DNA of 64,000 nucleotides from Pratylenchus scribneri (lineage: Eukaryota > Nematoda > Chromadorea > Rhabditida > Pratylenchidae), in contig JAQSEB010000115.1 in assembly GCA_030063045.1 (NCBI GenBank), positions 930,001 through 994,000 on the forward strand, in the 5' to 3' direction. Positions within the stretch are counted from its first letter, which is position 1. The number at the start of each line of letters is the position of its first letter. The position numbers and the translations under genes were made by a program. Under the pieces are notes generated by a model. That model worked only from the letters and a program-made list of their open reading frames with translations. It did no database searches and had not been told where the DNA came from. Positions 46,493 through 56,676 of the stretch are shown here, one piece after another.

Positions 46493-49400
46493 TCAAATTC
46501 TTCTTAATTCAACTTCTATATTCACTGATTTTGGTGACAATACGACTTGTCCAGTGAATTCAATTTCCTTCTATAATTTAATAAAATTTATTAATGCCTT
46601 GAATTTTTGAAGGAAAACCTCGCTTTTCCAGCATTTCTTTACAGTAAATTTCCTCAAAAAATGAACCAATGCCAATTTAATCTCCACAAATGCCATTTTC
46701 ATTCCAATGCACATTCGAGGCCCAGCACCAAATGCATAATAATGGGAGTGAGAAATTGGTGGCCCTTCTTCCCATCTTCAATCCAAATCACATTTAATTT
46801 CCCAAATGTATTTTTGAACCTTTTCGGCACAAATTCCTCTGCATTTTGGCCCCAAACACGTTTGTCTCTGTGCAAACTGAGAATGTCCACTTGAATTCCA
46901 TCATCTTCCTTCATAAAAATATTCCCAATTTTTGTTGATTTCGTACAAATTCGAGTCAATACACGAGGACTTAATCGTAATGTTTCTTTGATGACCGCAT
47001 CCATATATTTCAATTTGGCCAATTCTTCATAGCTTGGACTAATCTGCTAATTCCGAATATATTTTAGATTTATTCTGCCTTAAATAATCACCTCATCCAA
47101 ATTTTTTCCACTAAAAATGCTGTCAATTTCTTCTTGCATTTTTGTTTGTACTTTTGGATGCCAAATGAGTCGATGGCATATTTGACTCAATGAACTTGAA
47201 GTTGTATCAAAACTAAATATTATTTTTGGATATATTCGGATTGACTCAATTTTACTCTCAATAATGCCAATACTAAGGGCCTTCCTTTCATATTCATCCT
47301 ACTGTACCCCCACTTTTGCCCAATCACCCCTCTACACTGTCAATCAAATATTGCCCCAATCCGAATTTATATAAACCAGCCCTTTTTCCTCCCCAATGAT
47401 CCCTTTAGCTATTCATTTATTATTCCTATTTTTACGTCCAACTGATAAATAAAATAATAATGCAAAGTTAAGTTCCCCTTTAATCTCTCTATCTACTTAT
47501 TTGAGCCACTGAGGAGCTTATTAGCCCCGTGCCCAAAAATACTTTAGTAATATGAGGGCTCAACCATTCCTAAATTGGATAAAGGATAAAAGGGACACAA
47601 AAAGTGGGGATACAGTAAATAGGAAAAACCCTTATGCATTATTGGCATTGATATGTCGGCGGCAAAACTGAAATTCAGGCAAAACTGAAATTGCCTAGGC
47701 AAAACTGAAATTTTTCACTTTTGCCGGGAAATCAGGCAAAACTGAAATTTCCTAGGCAAAACTGAATAAATTTCAGTTTTACCTGAAAGTTAGGCAAAAC
47801 TGAAAATATCTACACCCAAATTAAACCAATCTCTACATTTTGGTCTATATTAAATTTTTAATTGGAAATTCGAAGAAAATGGTTACTAATTTTATTTTTT
47901 AATTGGAAATCGAAGAAAATACTTATTAATTATTAATGAAAAATATTTGTTTGCAGAAAAAAGTGAAAAATAATAAGGGGATTAAGGTGGATATAGGGGG
48001 ATTAAGCCCCGAAATAATTGAGAAATCGCCCAGAAGGCCAATGGAATGTAAGAGAAATTAGCCGAAGATGCTGAGAATGCGTAGGATATAGCCGGATATA
48101 GGGGAATTAAGCCGAAAAAAGCCTAATTAGGGGCTAGGGATTAGGATTAGGGGTTCGGAGCATAGGATTCTAGCGAAGCCGGAAGCATAACAGCCTAGAC
48201 CAGGACTCACGCCCATCTATTTCGGGTCTTATTCCTATTTAATCCTCCTAGATCCACCTTAATCCCCCTATATCCAGCTATAACTTGCGCAGTCTCAGGG
48301 CCTTCTGCCAATTTCCACGACTTTCCACTGACCCGCCGGACCATTTCCCATCAATTTGGGGTCTTAATCCGGCTTAATCTTTCCATATCCACCTTAATCC
48401 CCCTATATCCGGCTATATCCTCCGCATTCTCAACACCTTCAGTTAACTTCTCCTACATTCCACTGACCTTCCCGGCCATTTCCTATTTATTTCGGTGCTT
48501 AATTTTCCTTAATCCCCCTATATCCATCTTAATCCCTAATTATTTGAAATTGTAGTGATTTGGTAGAAATTGGATGTAGATATTTTCAGTTTTGCCTAAC
48601 TTTCAGGTAAAACTGAAATTTATTCAGTTTTGCCTAGGAAATTTCAGTTTTGCCTGATTTCCCGGCAAAAGTGAAAAATTTCAGTTTTGCCTAGGCAATT
48701 TCAGTTTTGCCTGAATTTCAGTTTTGCCGCCGACAGATATTTAATTTACCCAGCTAAAACGAATAAAAAGCATTGCATCACAACTTCCTCCAAACAATTC
48801 TTTCGCTCAATCTGCCTTTCAATCACAAAATTAACAATCAAAAGTGGCAAACCACCTTGCCATTAATATTCTCAAATTCCCTTCCATTTTCCTCAAATTC
48901 CTCCACCGTTTCGGCATCAAGGAAAAAGTCGATGAAATCCTTTGAATCTCCAACATTTCCAATTTTCCCAATTTCCCTTTGTTTTTTCCTCTTCTTCACT
49001 TGTTCCGTGATTTTGGCCAAAAAATTGCCAATTGGTTCATTCGTCCATTTTCCCATCAAAATTGACAAAGGATGGAGCAAATTTCGACCAATCCAAGGAA
49101 AAATCCAAGCATAATAATCCAAACGATTATTATTAATTCGTTGAATGGCCCGGACAGCCAATTGTGCGTTGGAATTACAAAATTGTTGCGAATTATTTTG
49201 GCCCATTGCAATTCGGGCAATTACGTCAAATGCCATCTCAACAAAATGGCTATTTACGAAAGGGTTACAAGAATGAAGTATCCAGGGAAAGGACTACCGA
49301 TGAATGTCCACTTGGCCACCATTTTGGCCAATCCTTTCCTCCAATATTCCAACAGCAATTTTGACCGAATCCTCAATGATTGGCATAATCTAACAAAGGG

Positions 49401-49905
49401 AAGGAGGCAACGATAATCGAATAGAAGGACCCAATTACACCTTCTTCAAATTGGCCAATGAAAATGGCTGCATTGCAATTGCCCGAAGCCGTTTCCATCT
49501 GGCCCCTTTGGCATTGAATAAATGAACCCATTTTAGACGATCAATATTCCCTGCGATTGGGCCAATCTAATAAAATTGGGCATTGTTCATAATTTTACTC
49601 AATTTCACCAATCTTCCATGAAAATTGCTAAATTTTGTGACCAACAATTCGTGGACCATTTCCGGCTCGGAAATGACCAATAAATTTTTATGGCCATAAC
49701 GAATTCCGTAAATTGGTCCAAATTGTTTTGTCCATTCATTCAGGGTTAACACCGCACTTTGATTGCCAAAAAAGAGTGCATCCAAATTTCCAACCAATAA
49801 TTTTGGCCGAGGACCAGGAATGGAAAGCCTTTGCCAATAGCCACACAAATGCCATAAATAAAATCTTCCAAAAGTATAGTGAATGTAAAGCTTTTTTCTC
49901 ATTAA
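46493..49905 (-). CDS. Cytochrome P450 (CYP3/CYP13-like), with one apparent frameshift
   Basis: Exons 49609-49905, 49441-49566, 49298-49389, 48856-49249, 48750-48811, 47092-47212, 46619-47043, 46493-46570. Motifs: [14 protein letters not shown] hinge, [15 protein letters not shown] (helix C), [19 protein letters not shown] (I helix, split by an intron), [10 protein letters not shown] (ExxR), AEEFVPKRF, and the haem loop [10 protein letters not shown]. The N-terminal membrane anchor exon is not visible. Exon 46619-47043 is 425 bases where 426 are needed: the frame before about 46780 (IWIEDGKKG) and the frame of the haem loop ([14 protein letters not shown]) differ by one base. So the gene is either inactive or has an assembly error here. 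The I-helix intron (47213-48749) holds a TIR transposon and repeat R1. Confidence 0.85.
47258..47651 (+). mobile_element. Repeat R1, copy 2, with terminal inverted repeats
   Basis: The most complete copy: left end TCAATAATGCCAATACTAAG...CCTACTGTACCCCCAC, right end complement TCAATGCCAATAAT..AAGGG..TACTGTATCCCCAC. This gives imperfect inverted ends of about 60 bases on a 394-base element without coding capacity, a MITE. It abuts the transposon at 47654. Confidence 0.75.
47654..48735. mobile_element. 1082-bp non-autonomous TIR DNA transposon
   Basis: 161-base terminal inverted repeats (47654-47814 and 48575-48735) that I read as identical, starting TGTCGGCGGCAAAACTGAAA. A 4-base GATA direct repeat flanks it (47650-47653 and 48736-48739), a possible target-site duplication. 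The TIRs are themselves made of AGGCAAAACTGAAATT-type subrepeats. The core (47.9-48.5 kb) has repeated CCTTAATCCCCCTATATCC and its inverse GGATATAGGGG. No open frame long enough for a transposase. It lies 10 bases inside the P450 I-helix intron donor. Confidence 0.88.
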
Positions 49906-50709
49906 ATCAAATTATTCCTCTTTTCCTATATTCTTCAATTCAACTATAAATTATTTTTAAGCACCACCCATGATGGGTAATGCACTTCCAAAATTTGTTT
50001 ATCCTCGCCAATAAAAGGAAGGAAATTATAAGCACCTTCACTTAGGAGCTGGGTAAGCTAATTTTATGAATGGAAATCGAGTATTTGTTGAATGAATTGC
50101 CGTAAATTGTAGGTAGATGCGTTGGAAGGGGCACATCCTCTCCTCATTGGAACAATGTTCCTTGGTGCAGAGGCGCAACGTTAAATGAGAGCGCCTTTCC
50201 AATTGGATTAGCTGCTTCCCATAAACAAAAGATTGGGGAAGAAGTGTTCCAATAGAGATAGGAGGGCACATGACAATGAAACATATGGACAAAGACTATT
50301 TATTCTTTTTTGAGAAAATATGCAGGATGCATGAAATGGGTGCCTTTTGCCCCTTCCAACCCGTCTAAAATTTACTACAATTAATTCAATAAATACTCAA
50401 TTTCCCTTCATAAAGCTAGCTTAACACAGCTCTTTAAAAGGTGCGTATTTTCCTGCCCGATTGGCATGGACGGATAAATTTTAGAATTGCAAATTGGAAG
50501 ACAAATTTGTTTATATTTGGATCGAAACTTACAACCAAAGGACGGCAATTAAAGAAGCAATTAAAATTGTTAAAAATACGAAAGTACAAAAATTCATTAA
50601 GTAAAATAAGGAATGAAAAAATGTATTAATGATGGATGAAGTGAAATATTGATAATGGTTTTTCATTCCTAATTAATTTTATCATAATTTTATATATGAA
50701 AGGAAGAAA
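49906..50709. other. Intergenic; P450 5' region
   Basis: Should hold the missing P450 anchor exon and promoter, but I found no convincing signal-anchor frame linked in phase. Otherwise featureless. Confidence 0.35.
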
Positions 50710-52059
50710 TCATTCACGATTGATTAATTTATTTCCTCTGCTAATGGCAAATTTATCTGATCTTTTTGCCCTCATTGTTGGTGCTTTTTCTTCCTCCTTT
50801 GTTATTGTTTTTTGTCCAGTTCTGCATGTTCCACAACAAGTACAGACTAAGCCCAATTCAGTGCGGATTTCGGCTGGCAATGAGGCAAGGAATTGACGTT
50901 CCTAAAATGACATTTTTAATTTGAATTCAATTCCAAATTTATGACTTCTTTTCGCATTCCCAGCCATTTTTGATATGCCTCTTGTGCCGGTGAACTCAAT
51001 TTTTTGAGCATTTCTTGCCTTGCCTGAATTTGTTTGCCCAATTTTTGATCAAATTTTTCGAATTTTTTCAACTGCAAAATTCCTAAATTTTTTCCCATTT
51101 TTAATTCATTTTTAACCGATTCGCCGGTCAATAATTCTTTGGCTAATTTCTGGAATTCTGCCTGCTTTTGTTCCACATCCATTCCTTCATTGAACCAAAT
51201 TTGTTTAAATTTATCGACAATTTCCTCCGTCGAATTTTGCAAAAAGTTTGGCCCACAGACAGCTTTAAAAATGGCCATTCGGACCTAAAATGAGGGTAAA
51301 TAATATTAAAAGGGGATTAAAATTGAAATTTGCCTCCTCTGGGATGGATCCAATGACGTCTCGAGTTTGTTCCTGTTCCTCATCACAATCATCACCAATT
51401 TTGTAATTCAACCAAATTGCGTGGATTTTATCCTGCGCATCCTGAGGAAGTCGATAGGCAAACGGAGGAATGCCACAGTCCAAATGCCTGCAAGGAAATT
51501 CATTTCAATATTTGTCAATTTAATTTCCATCCATTTTTCATTAAATTACAAATAAAAGGAATTTAATAAGTTTTGATGCCGGCCCAAGGGCCTTTCCTCT
51601 TTGTCCTACTGTACCCCCTACTTTTTGCCCAATCACTTCGCTAGCCTATCAATCAAATATTGCCCCAATCCGCATTTATAAACCTTCCCTTTTTTCTTCA
51701 TCAATTATTCACTTTATTATTAATATATTTTCGCCCAATTGATAAATAATAATTTAAAGTTGATTCGCCTCTAATTCCTATTTAATTTATTGGGCCACTG
51801 GGGGCTTAGGCCTCCGGCAAAGGTCAGGGATGAGAGCCTATGCCCCATGCTCATTTGTCGCCCCAAACAATTAGATTAGAACAAATTTGTATAGAAAGAA
51901 TTGGCCTTAACTTTGATGCCAAGGTCCAAGTGGATCGAATGGATCCAAAGGCAATTTAGAGCCGGCATTTCCGCAACTGGGACAGCCGAAAGCCCAATGA
52001 AATGTGTTAATGGACAAAAGGAAAAGAAGGAACAAAAAATGTGAACAATAATGGACCAT
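50710..52059 (-). CDS. SXP/RAL-2 family (DUF148) secreted protein
   Basis: Four exons (51920-52059, 51334-51487, 50946-51284, 50710-50901) close in phase to 274 residues. Signal peptide MVHYCSHFLFLLFLLSINTF, then a Cys/Gly/Pro start (FGCPSCGNAGSK). The middle has PFAYRLPQDAQDKIHAIW and EEIVDKFKQIWFNEGMDVE. The family mark is SSPAQEAYQKWLGMRKEERQ with SLPAEIRTELG. A Cys-rich piece VCTCCGTCRTGQ and a basic tail end the protein. SXP/RAL-2 proteins are nematode-specific, secreted, often from hypodermis or gland cells, and include parasite antigens. Two of three introns have GC donors (51285-51333 and 51488-51919). The first contains R1 copy 3, whose flanking repeat overlaps the donor. Confidence 0.88.
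51577..51911 (+). mobile_element. Repeat R1, copy 3 (in SXP/RAL-2 intron)
   Basis: Best preserved long copy: CCTTTCCTCTTTGTCCTACT, then the AATATTGCCCCAATCCGCAT block and the CCACTGGGGGCTTAGGCC end. TTTGATGCC occurs on both sides (51572-51580 and 51912-51920), a possible target-site duplication. Confidence 0.85.
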
Positions 52060-52907
52060 TATTTTATGAAAGAATTGCAGAATTGATGGACTTTTAAATA
52101 TTCCTTCGACTGTTTAGATTGGAAGGAAAACAATAATATGGAACGAGCTTGGCCCTGGGATTGGCCCGAATGATCCCATAAAGCATAATTGATGATGATG
52201 GCCATTCTTCATTCATTGTTTGAGCAAAAAAGCGGATGATTTTGCCTCCTTTTCCGGTTTTGTTTATTTGTTTTTGTGCACTTTGACGTGGCCATTACCC
52301 AATGCCCATTCGGCCTAATCTGCTGACTGGATTTGAGTACATTTCTCTTTGCTGCTGACCGGTCTTCTTGAATTTGTTTGGAAAAAATGTTTTGAAGAAA
52401 GATGGGAAATAATAAAAATATTAATTAATTTATTCACTTAAAAATATATATGTTGAATACTTTGTGGACTCATTTAAATTTCGAAGCAAATTATTGAATT
52501 TTATTAAGATTATTTTTAAATATGTAAAGAAGGTAAATAGATTAAATTATTGTAAATCAGAGATCAGAGGAGGCTCGTTTTATGGATTACACTTTTTTTG
52601 AACCATTTACGCTAACATAGTTCACAAAAATATATGATATTTATAAATAAATATATATATAGGATAGGTCTCTAAAAGTTTGAATAACAATTTTAACATT
52701 TTACCCAAAATCCTGTTCTTCTCCAATATCCGTCCAATATCCGTCCAATATCCGTCCCACATTTCTCACTTTCATATTTTTAAGTGTCTTTGTTCCTAAT
52801 CGCCCTTCCTCTACAAAAATGAATGGCTCAAGTGTGTGAACATTTCCAATTGGGCTTTTTGGCCACTTTTCGCCATTTTCCTAACTAAATATTAATATTC
52901 CCCATCA
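52060..52907. other. Divergent intergenic region (SXP/RAL-2 and innexin)
   Basis: 848 bases between two start codons. Holds three tandem copies of AATATCCGTCC (52736-52762). No TATA box defined. Confidence 0.45.
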
Positions 52908-55050
52908 ATGAATTTGTTGGGCAGTGCCCTCACTTCAATTAAACCCCGAAAAGATGACACATTGATTGATCGGCTAAATTATTATTATTCATCAATGATC
53001 ATCATTGGATTGTCCATCACACTTACTGTAAAAATTATGGAGAGAAAGGGCATTAAAATGGGAAATATTTAATCTGTAAAAAGTTTATAACGGATAGTTT
53101 TGTGTTACCCTTAACTATATATACCCAATCGATAGATCTAGTCGAGAAGAAACGATTCATCTAAGTTTTTGTCATGGTTTAACCAATTCTAATTTTGTAT
53201 TGAACAGAAAAATTAAAAAAGCGATTGCGAAAATAAATTAATAATAAAGTGAACACCAAAAAAACTAGTGAGAAGGAAAAAGGGCTGGTTTATGAATTCG
53301 GATTGGGGCAATATTTGATTGATAGGGTGACAGGGTGATTTAGGCAAAAATTGGGGGTACAGTAGGACAAAGAGGAAAGGCCCTTTTATTAGGCATTGTT
53401 AATGTAAAAACAATTAATTATAATTAAATTACTTTTATGTATTTATTTGTTTTTTTTTCCCATTTTTTGGCCAAACAATATGTGGGCCAACCACTCCAAT
53501 GTTGGGTGCCGGCCGAATTCTCCAAAGCCTGGGAGCAATATGCCGAAAATTATTGGTAGAATATATTCAAAATTAACATTATTTATGAACATATTTTGCA
53601 GTTTTGTACATAATACTTATTGGGTGAAACCAGGTGAGGAAATTCCCCGTCCGGTGGACGAAAGGGTCAATCGCCAATTACTCTACTATCAATGGGTCCC
53701 ATTTTTGATGGCACTGTAATTGGCATTTGGGAAAAAATAATTTAAATAAAATTAATTAAGGGAGGCCGGATTCTTCTATTTTCCTGTATTTCCGAATATT
53801 TGGGAGTATTTTGGGTGATTCAAAATTTGAATTTAGATTCTTTTTTGGGCTCAAACGAATAATAATTCTGGGCTGAATATTGCCGCAATGATTGTTGCCG
53901 TCGAACAAGTCAAGGGGAGTGGCAGTGAAGTCAGCAAAAGAAATCGAAATAATAAACAATTATATTCCATTAATTTGAATTTTGAAGAGTCCGGAAAGAC
54001 GAAAGGCGATTGTGGCAGTCAGCCAACATTTGGAAGAATCCGTTCGATTAAGGCAAATTCGCCGGCATTCGGCCAGTCGAATGGGCCAATTCTTCAAAAT
54101 GGGCATTCTTTCGGGCACATTTGTCACAAAGTTGGCCCCCCCCCCCCCAAAAAATATTCAAAATATTCACATTTCCATTTTTGTATGTACATTTTGACCA
54201 AATTATTATTCATTTTGAATATTATTGGCCAATTTTGGATGATGAATTATTTCCTTGGCCAAAATGGTGCCCCAAATAATTTCATCCCTTCATTTCAAAA
54301 TGTCTTTTAAGACCCAATTTGGGGTGCCAGAATTTTGTCGGATGTAATTGTTGGACGCGATTGGGAATTGTCCGGCAATTTTCCACGCGTTGCCCTCTGC
54401 GATTTTACTGTAAAAATTATTTAATCTCATTTTTTGATGAATTAAAGGTCCGAACCCTTTCAAATGTCCAACGTTATTCAATTCAATGTGTTCTCGTCCT
54501 CAACATGGTTTTTGATCAATTTAATAAATTTTATCAACAATTTTATCAGTTCAATGAGAAAATCTTCCTTTTCCTTTATTGGTGGTTTCTTTTGGTTGGA
54601 GCAATGACCATTTTGGATACGTTGAATTGGGCATGGAATACTCGCATTTCAAATCGACGCATTTTTTACATGAAAAAGTCCATTTCATCCATTCAAATCA
54701 TTTTTAATTAAATATTTTCAGACTTGTCCCCATCGTTCCGGATGAAGCCTATTTATTCCATGAATTCTGTGATAAAATCATTGGCGCCGATGGGACAATG
54801 CTTTTGAGGATGATTAGTGCAAATAGCAATGTTCTCCCTTTTTATTATTTTATTTTATAATTCTCGTTCCCAGGAATTATTCATCCAAGAAGTACTTCGA
54901 CTTCTTTGGGAAGATTATCGAGCCGAGGCACAATTGCGTCAAGTTTTGGCCCAAAAACAGCAAATGGAATTGGCGCATAGGAGGCAAAGTTTAACGAGCC
55001 GAAAAGGAGGCATTAGAAAGGGACGGCCATCCCTCATTGGGTTGGTATAA
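52908..55050 (+). CDS. Innexin gap-junction protein; two introns appear to end in TG
   Basis: Twelve exons (52908-53027, 53470-53555, 53602-53715, 53761-53785, 53837-53929, 53988-54130, 54184-54266, 54312-54409, 54448-54507, 54550-54677, 54722-54830, 54874-55050) close in phase to 411 residues. Innexin marks: [14 protein letters not shown] (TM1), [17 protein letters not shown] with [17 protein letters not shown] (first extracellular loop Cys pattern), [13 protein letters not shown] (TM2), [15 protein letters not shown] (TM3), [17 protein letters not shown] (second loop), [18 protein letters not shown] (TM4). It forms intercellular channels. Introns 53028-53469 and 54131-54183 have no AG near the required junction; both end CCATTTTT(T)G. 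R1 and M2 repeats lie in the first. Confidence 0.93.
53080..53220. mobile_element. Repeat M2, copy 3 (partial, in innexin intron 1)
   Basis: ACCCTTAACTATATATACCC, AATCGATAGATCTAGTCGAG and GGTTTAACCAATTCTAA match M2 copies 1 and 2. Ends are degraded. Confidence 0.5.
53230..53402 (-). mobile_element. Repeat R1, copy 4 (partial, in innexin intron 1)
   Basis: Inverse orientation: GGCTGGTTTATGAATTCGGA, TTGGGGCAATATTTGATTGA and GGGGGTACAGTAGGACAAAG. The half that carries the CCACTGGGG block is missing. Confidence 0.85.
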
Positions 55051-55279
55051 ATATAAAATAAATTATAGGGGATTGGAATGGGTAAATTAAATAATTGATG
55101 CTGTGGCCTGTTGTAGTACTCAAAATGTAAATTTGTTCACAAAAAATACAAAATGTTGAATTATTTAAAACAAACAAAATAAAAAAATGACAAAGGAGTT
55201 TGATTTAATGTGGGAACTGGGAAGGGCATACTGTATCAAATACAGTGTATCCTGAATGTGTTTCTTTCCCGAAAGCAAT

Positions 55280-55885
55280 TCTGATTTTTTGTGTTTTTAG
55301 TTAAATTCTGATTTTTTGTGTTTTTAGTTAAATTCTGATTTTTTGTGTTTTTAGTTAAATTCTGATTTTTTGTGTTTTTAGTTAAATTCTGATTTTTTGT
55401 GTTTTTAGTTAAATTCTGATTTTTTGTGTTTTTAGTTAAATTCTGATTTTTTGTGTTTTTAGTTAAATTCTGATTTTTTGTGTTTTTAGTTAAATTCTGA
55501 TTTTTTGTGTTTTTAGTTAAATTCTGATTTTTTGTGTTTTTAGTTAAATTCTGATTTTTTGTGTTTTTAGTTAAATCCTGATTTTTTGTGTTTTTAGTTA
55601 AATTCTGATTTTTTGTGTTTTTAGTTAAATTCTGATTTTTTGTGTTTTTAGTTAAATTCTGATTTTTTGTGTTTTTAGTTAAATTCTGATTTTTTGTGTT
55701 TTTAGTTAAATTCTGATTTTTTTGTGTTTTTAGTTAAATTCTGATTTTTTGTGTTTTTAGTTAAATTCTGATTTTTTGTGTTTTTAGCTAATTCTGATTT
55801 TTTGTGTTTTTAGCTAATTCTGATTTTTTGTGTTTTTAGTTAAATTCTGATTTTTTGTGTTTTTAGTTTAATTCTGATTTTTCTT
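55280..55885 (-). repeat. Minisatellite B, inverse of minisatellite A
   Basis: About 22 units of 27 bases, TTTTTAGTTAAATTCTGATT + TTTTGTG, much more uniform than A. Complementary to the A unit with TTAACT in place of TTAGAT/CAGCT. Near its right end units shift to TTTTTAGCTAATTCTG, closer to A. Confidence 0.96.
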
Positions 55886-56676
55886 TTTTCGATTAATTAT
55901 GACTTTTTTTTTCAAACGAAAATAGAATACATTTCTAGAATACAATAAAATTTATTAAATCAAAGATCAAACCAATACCTCTATTCTTCCCCCACCGTGG
56001 TCCCATCTATATTACATTTTAATATAATTCTTATTTTACATTTTTTGAGATAATGCGAAAAAAGGAATTTTAGCAACTAAAAATATTTTAAAAAATAAAA
56101 GATAAATGGAGATAAAAACAATATTCTATAATAAAAATAAAATGAATAAAAACCACATTTTTATTAATTCAGCTTGATTATAGAAAGAATTTTTTTCCCT
56201 ATATACCGTACTTCTTTTTTTAAATCCAATATACGCAATTCCCTCGCTTCTTTTAAATATATTTCTTATTTTTTAAATTTTTTGAATTATAGCATCAAAA
56301 ATGCTTCCAAATAAAAATTTAAATCGAAATTAAGGCCAAATTTGGTTTCATTGAGCAGCAAATCGAGCAGTGGGAATTCTTCAGAAGCTGGCCATACTGC
56401 TCAAAGTGCGGATGGAGGCGGTTGGGAGGCGGAAAGTGAGGCCACAATTCGCAAACAAAAATTGGGAAAGTCAAAAAGGGAAGAAGATGAGGCTGCACCT
56501 TTGATGACGGAACGGGAGAGGATATACCATCAACATCAACAGGATTCGGGAATATAACAGTGTTTAACGGAATTCCCTTAAAGCACAATTAATTCAATGT
56601 GAAAAGAGAAATTAAAAATCATTATTGTTAAGTAAATTAGGAAAAAAATATTTTTGTGCCAATAAATTTGTATTAT
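55886..56676 (+). other. Intergenic with a possible terminal exon at 56342-56557
   Basis: AT-rich spacer. One Ser/Glu-rich frame (LSSKSSSGNSSEAGHTAQSA ... MTERERIYHQHQQDSGI) at about 56330-56557 has coding-like composition, unlike its flanks. It could be an alternative last exon of the innexin gene or chance; I cannot link it. Confidence 0.3.
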
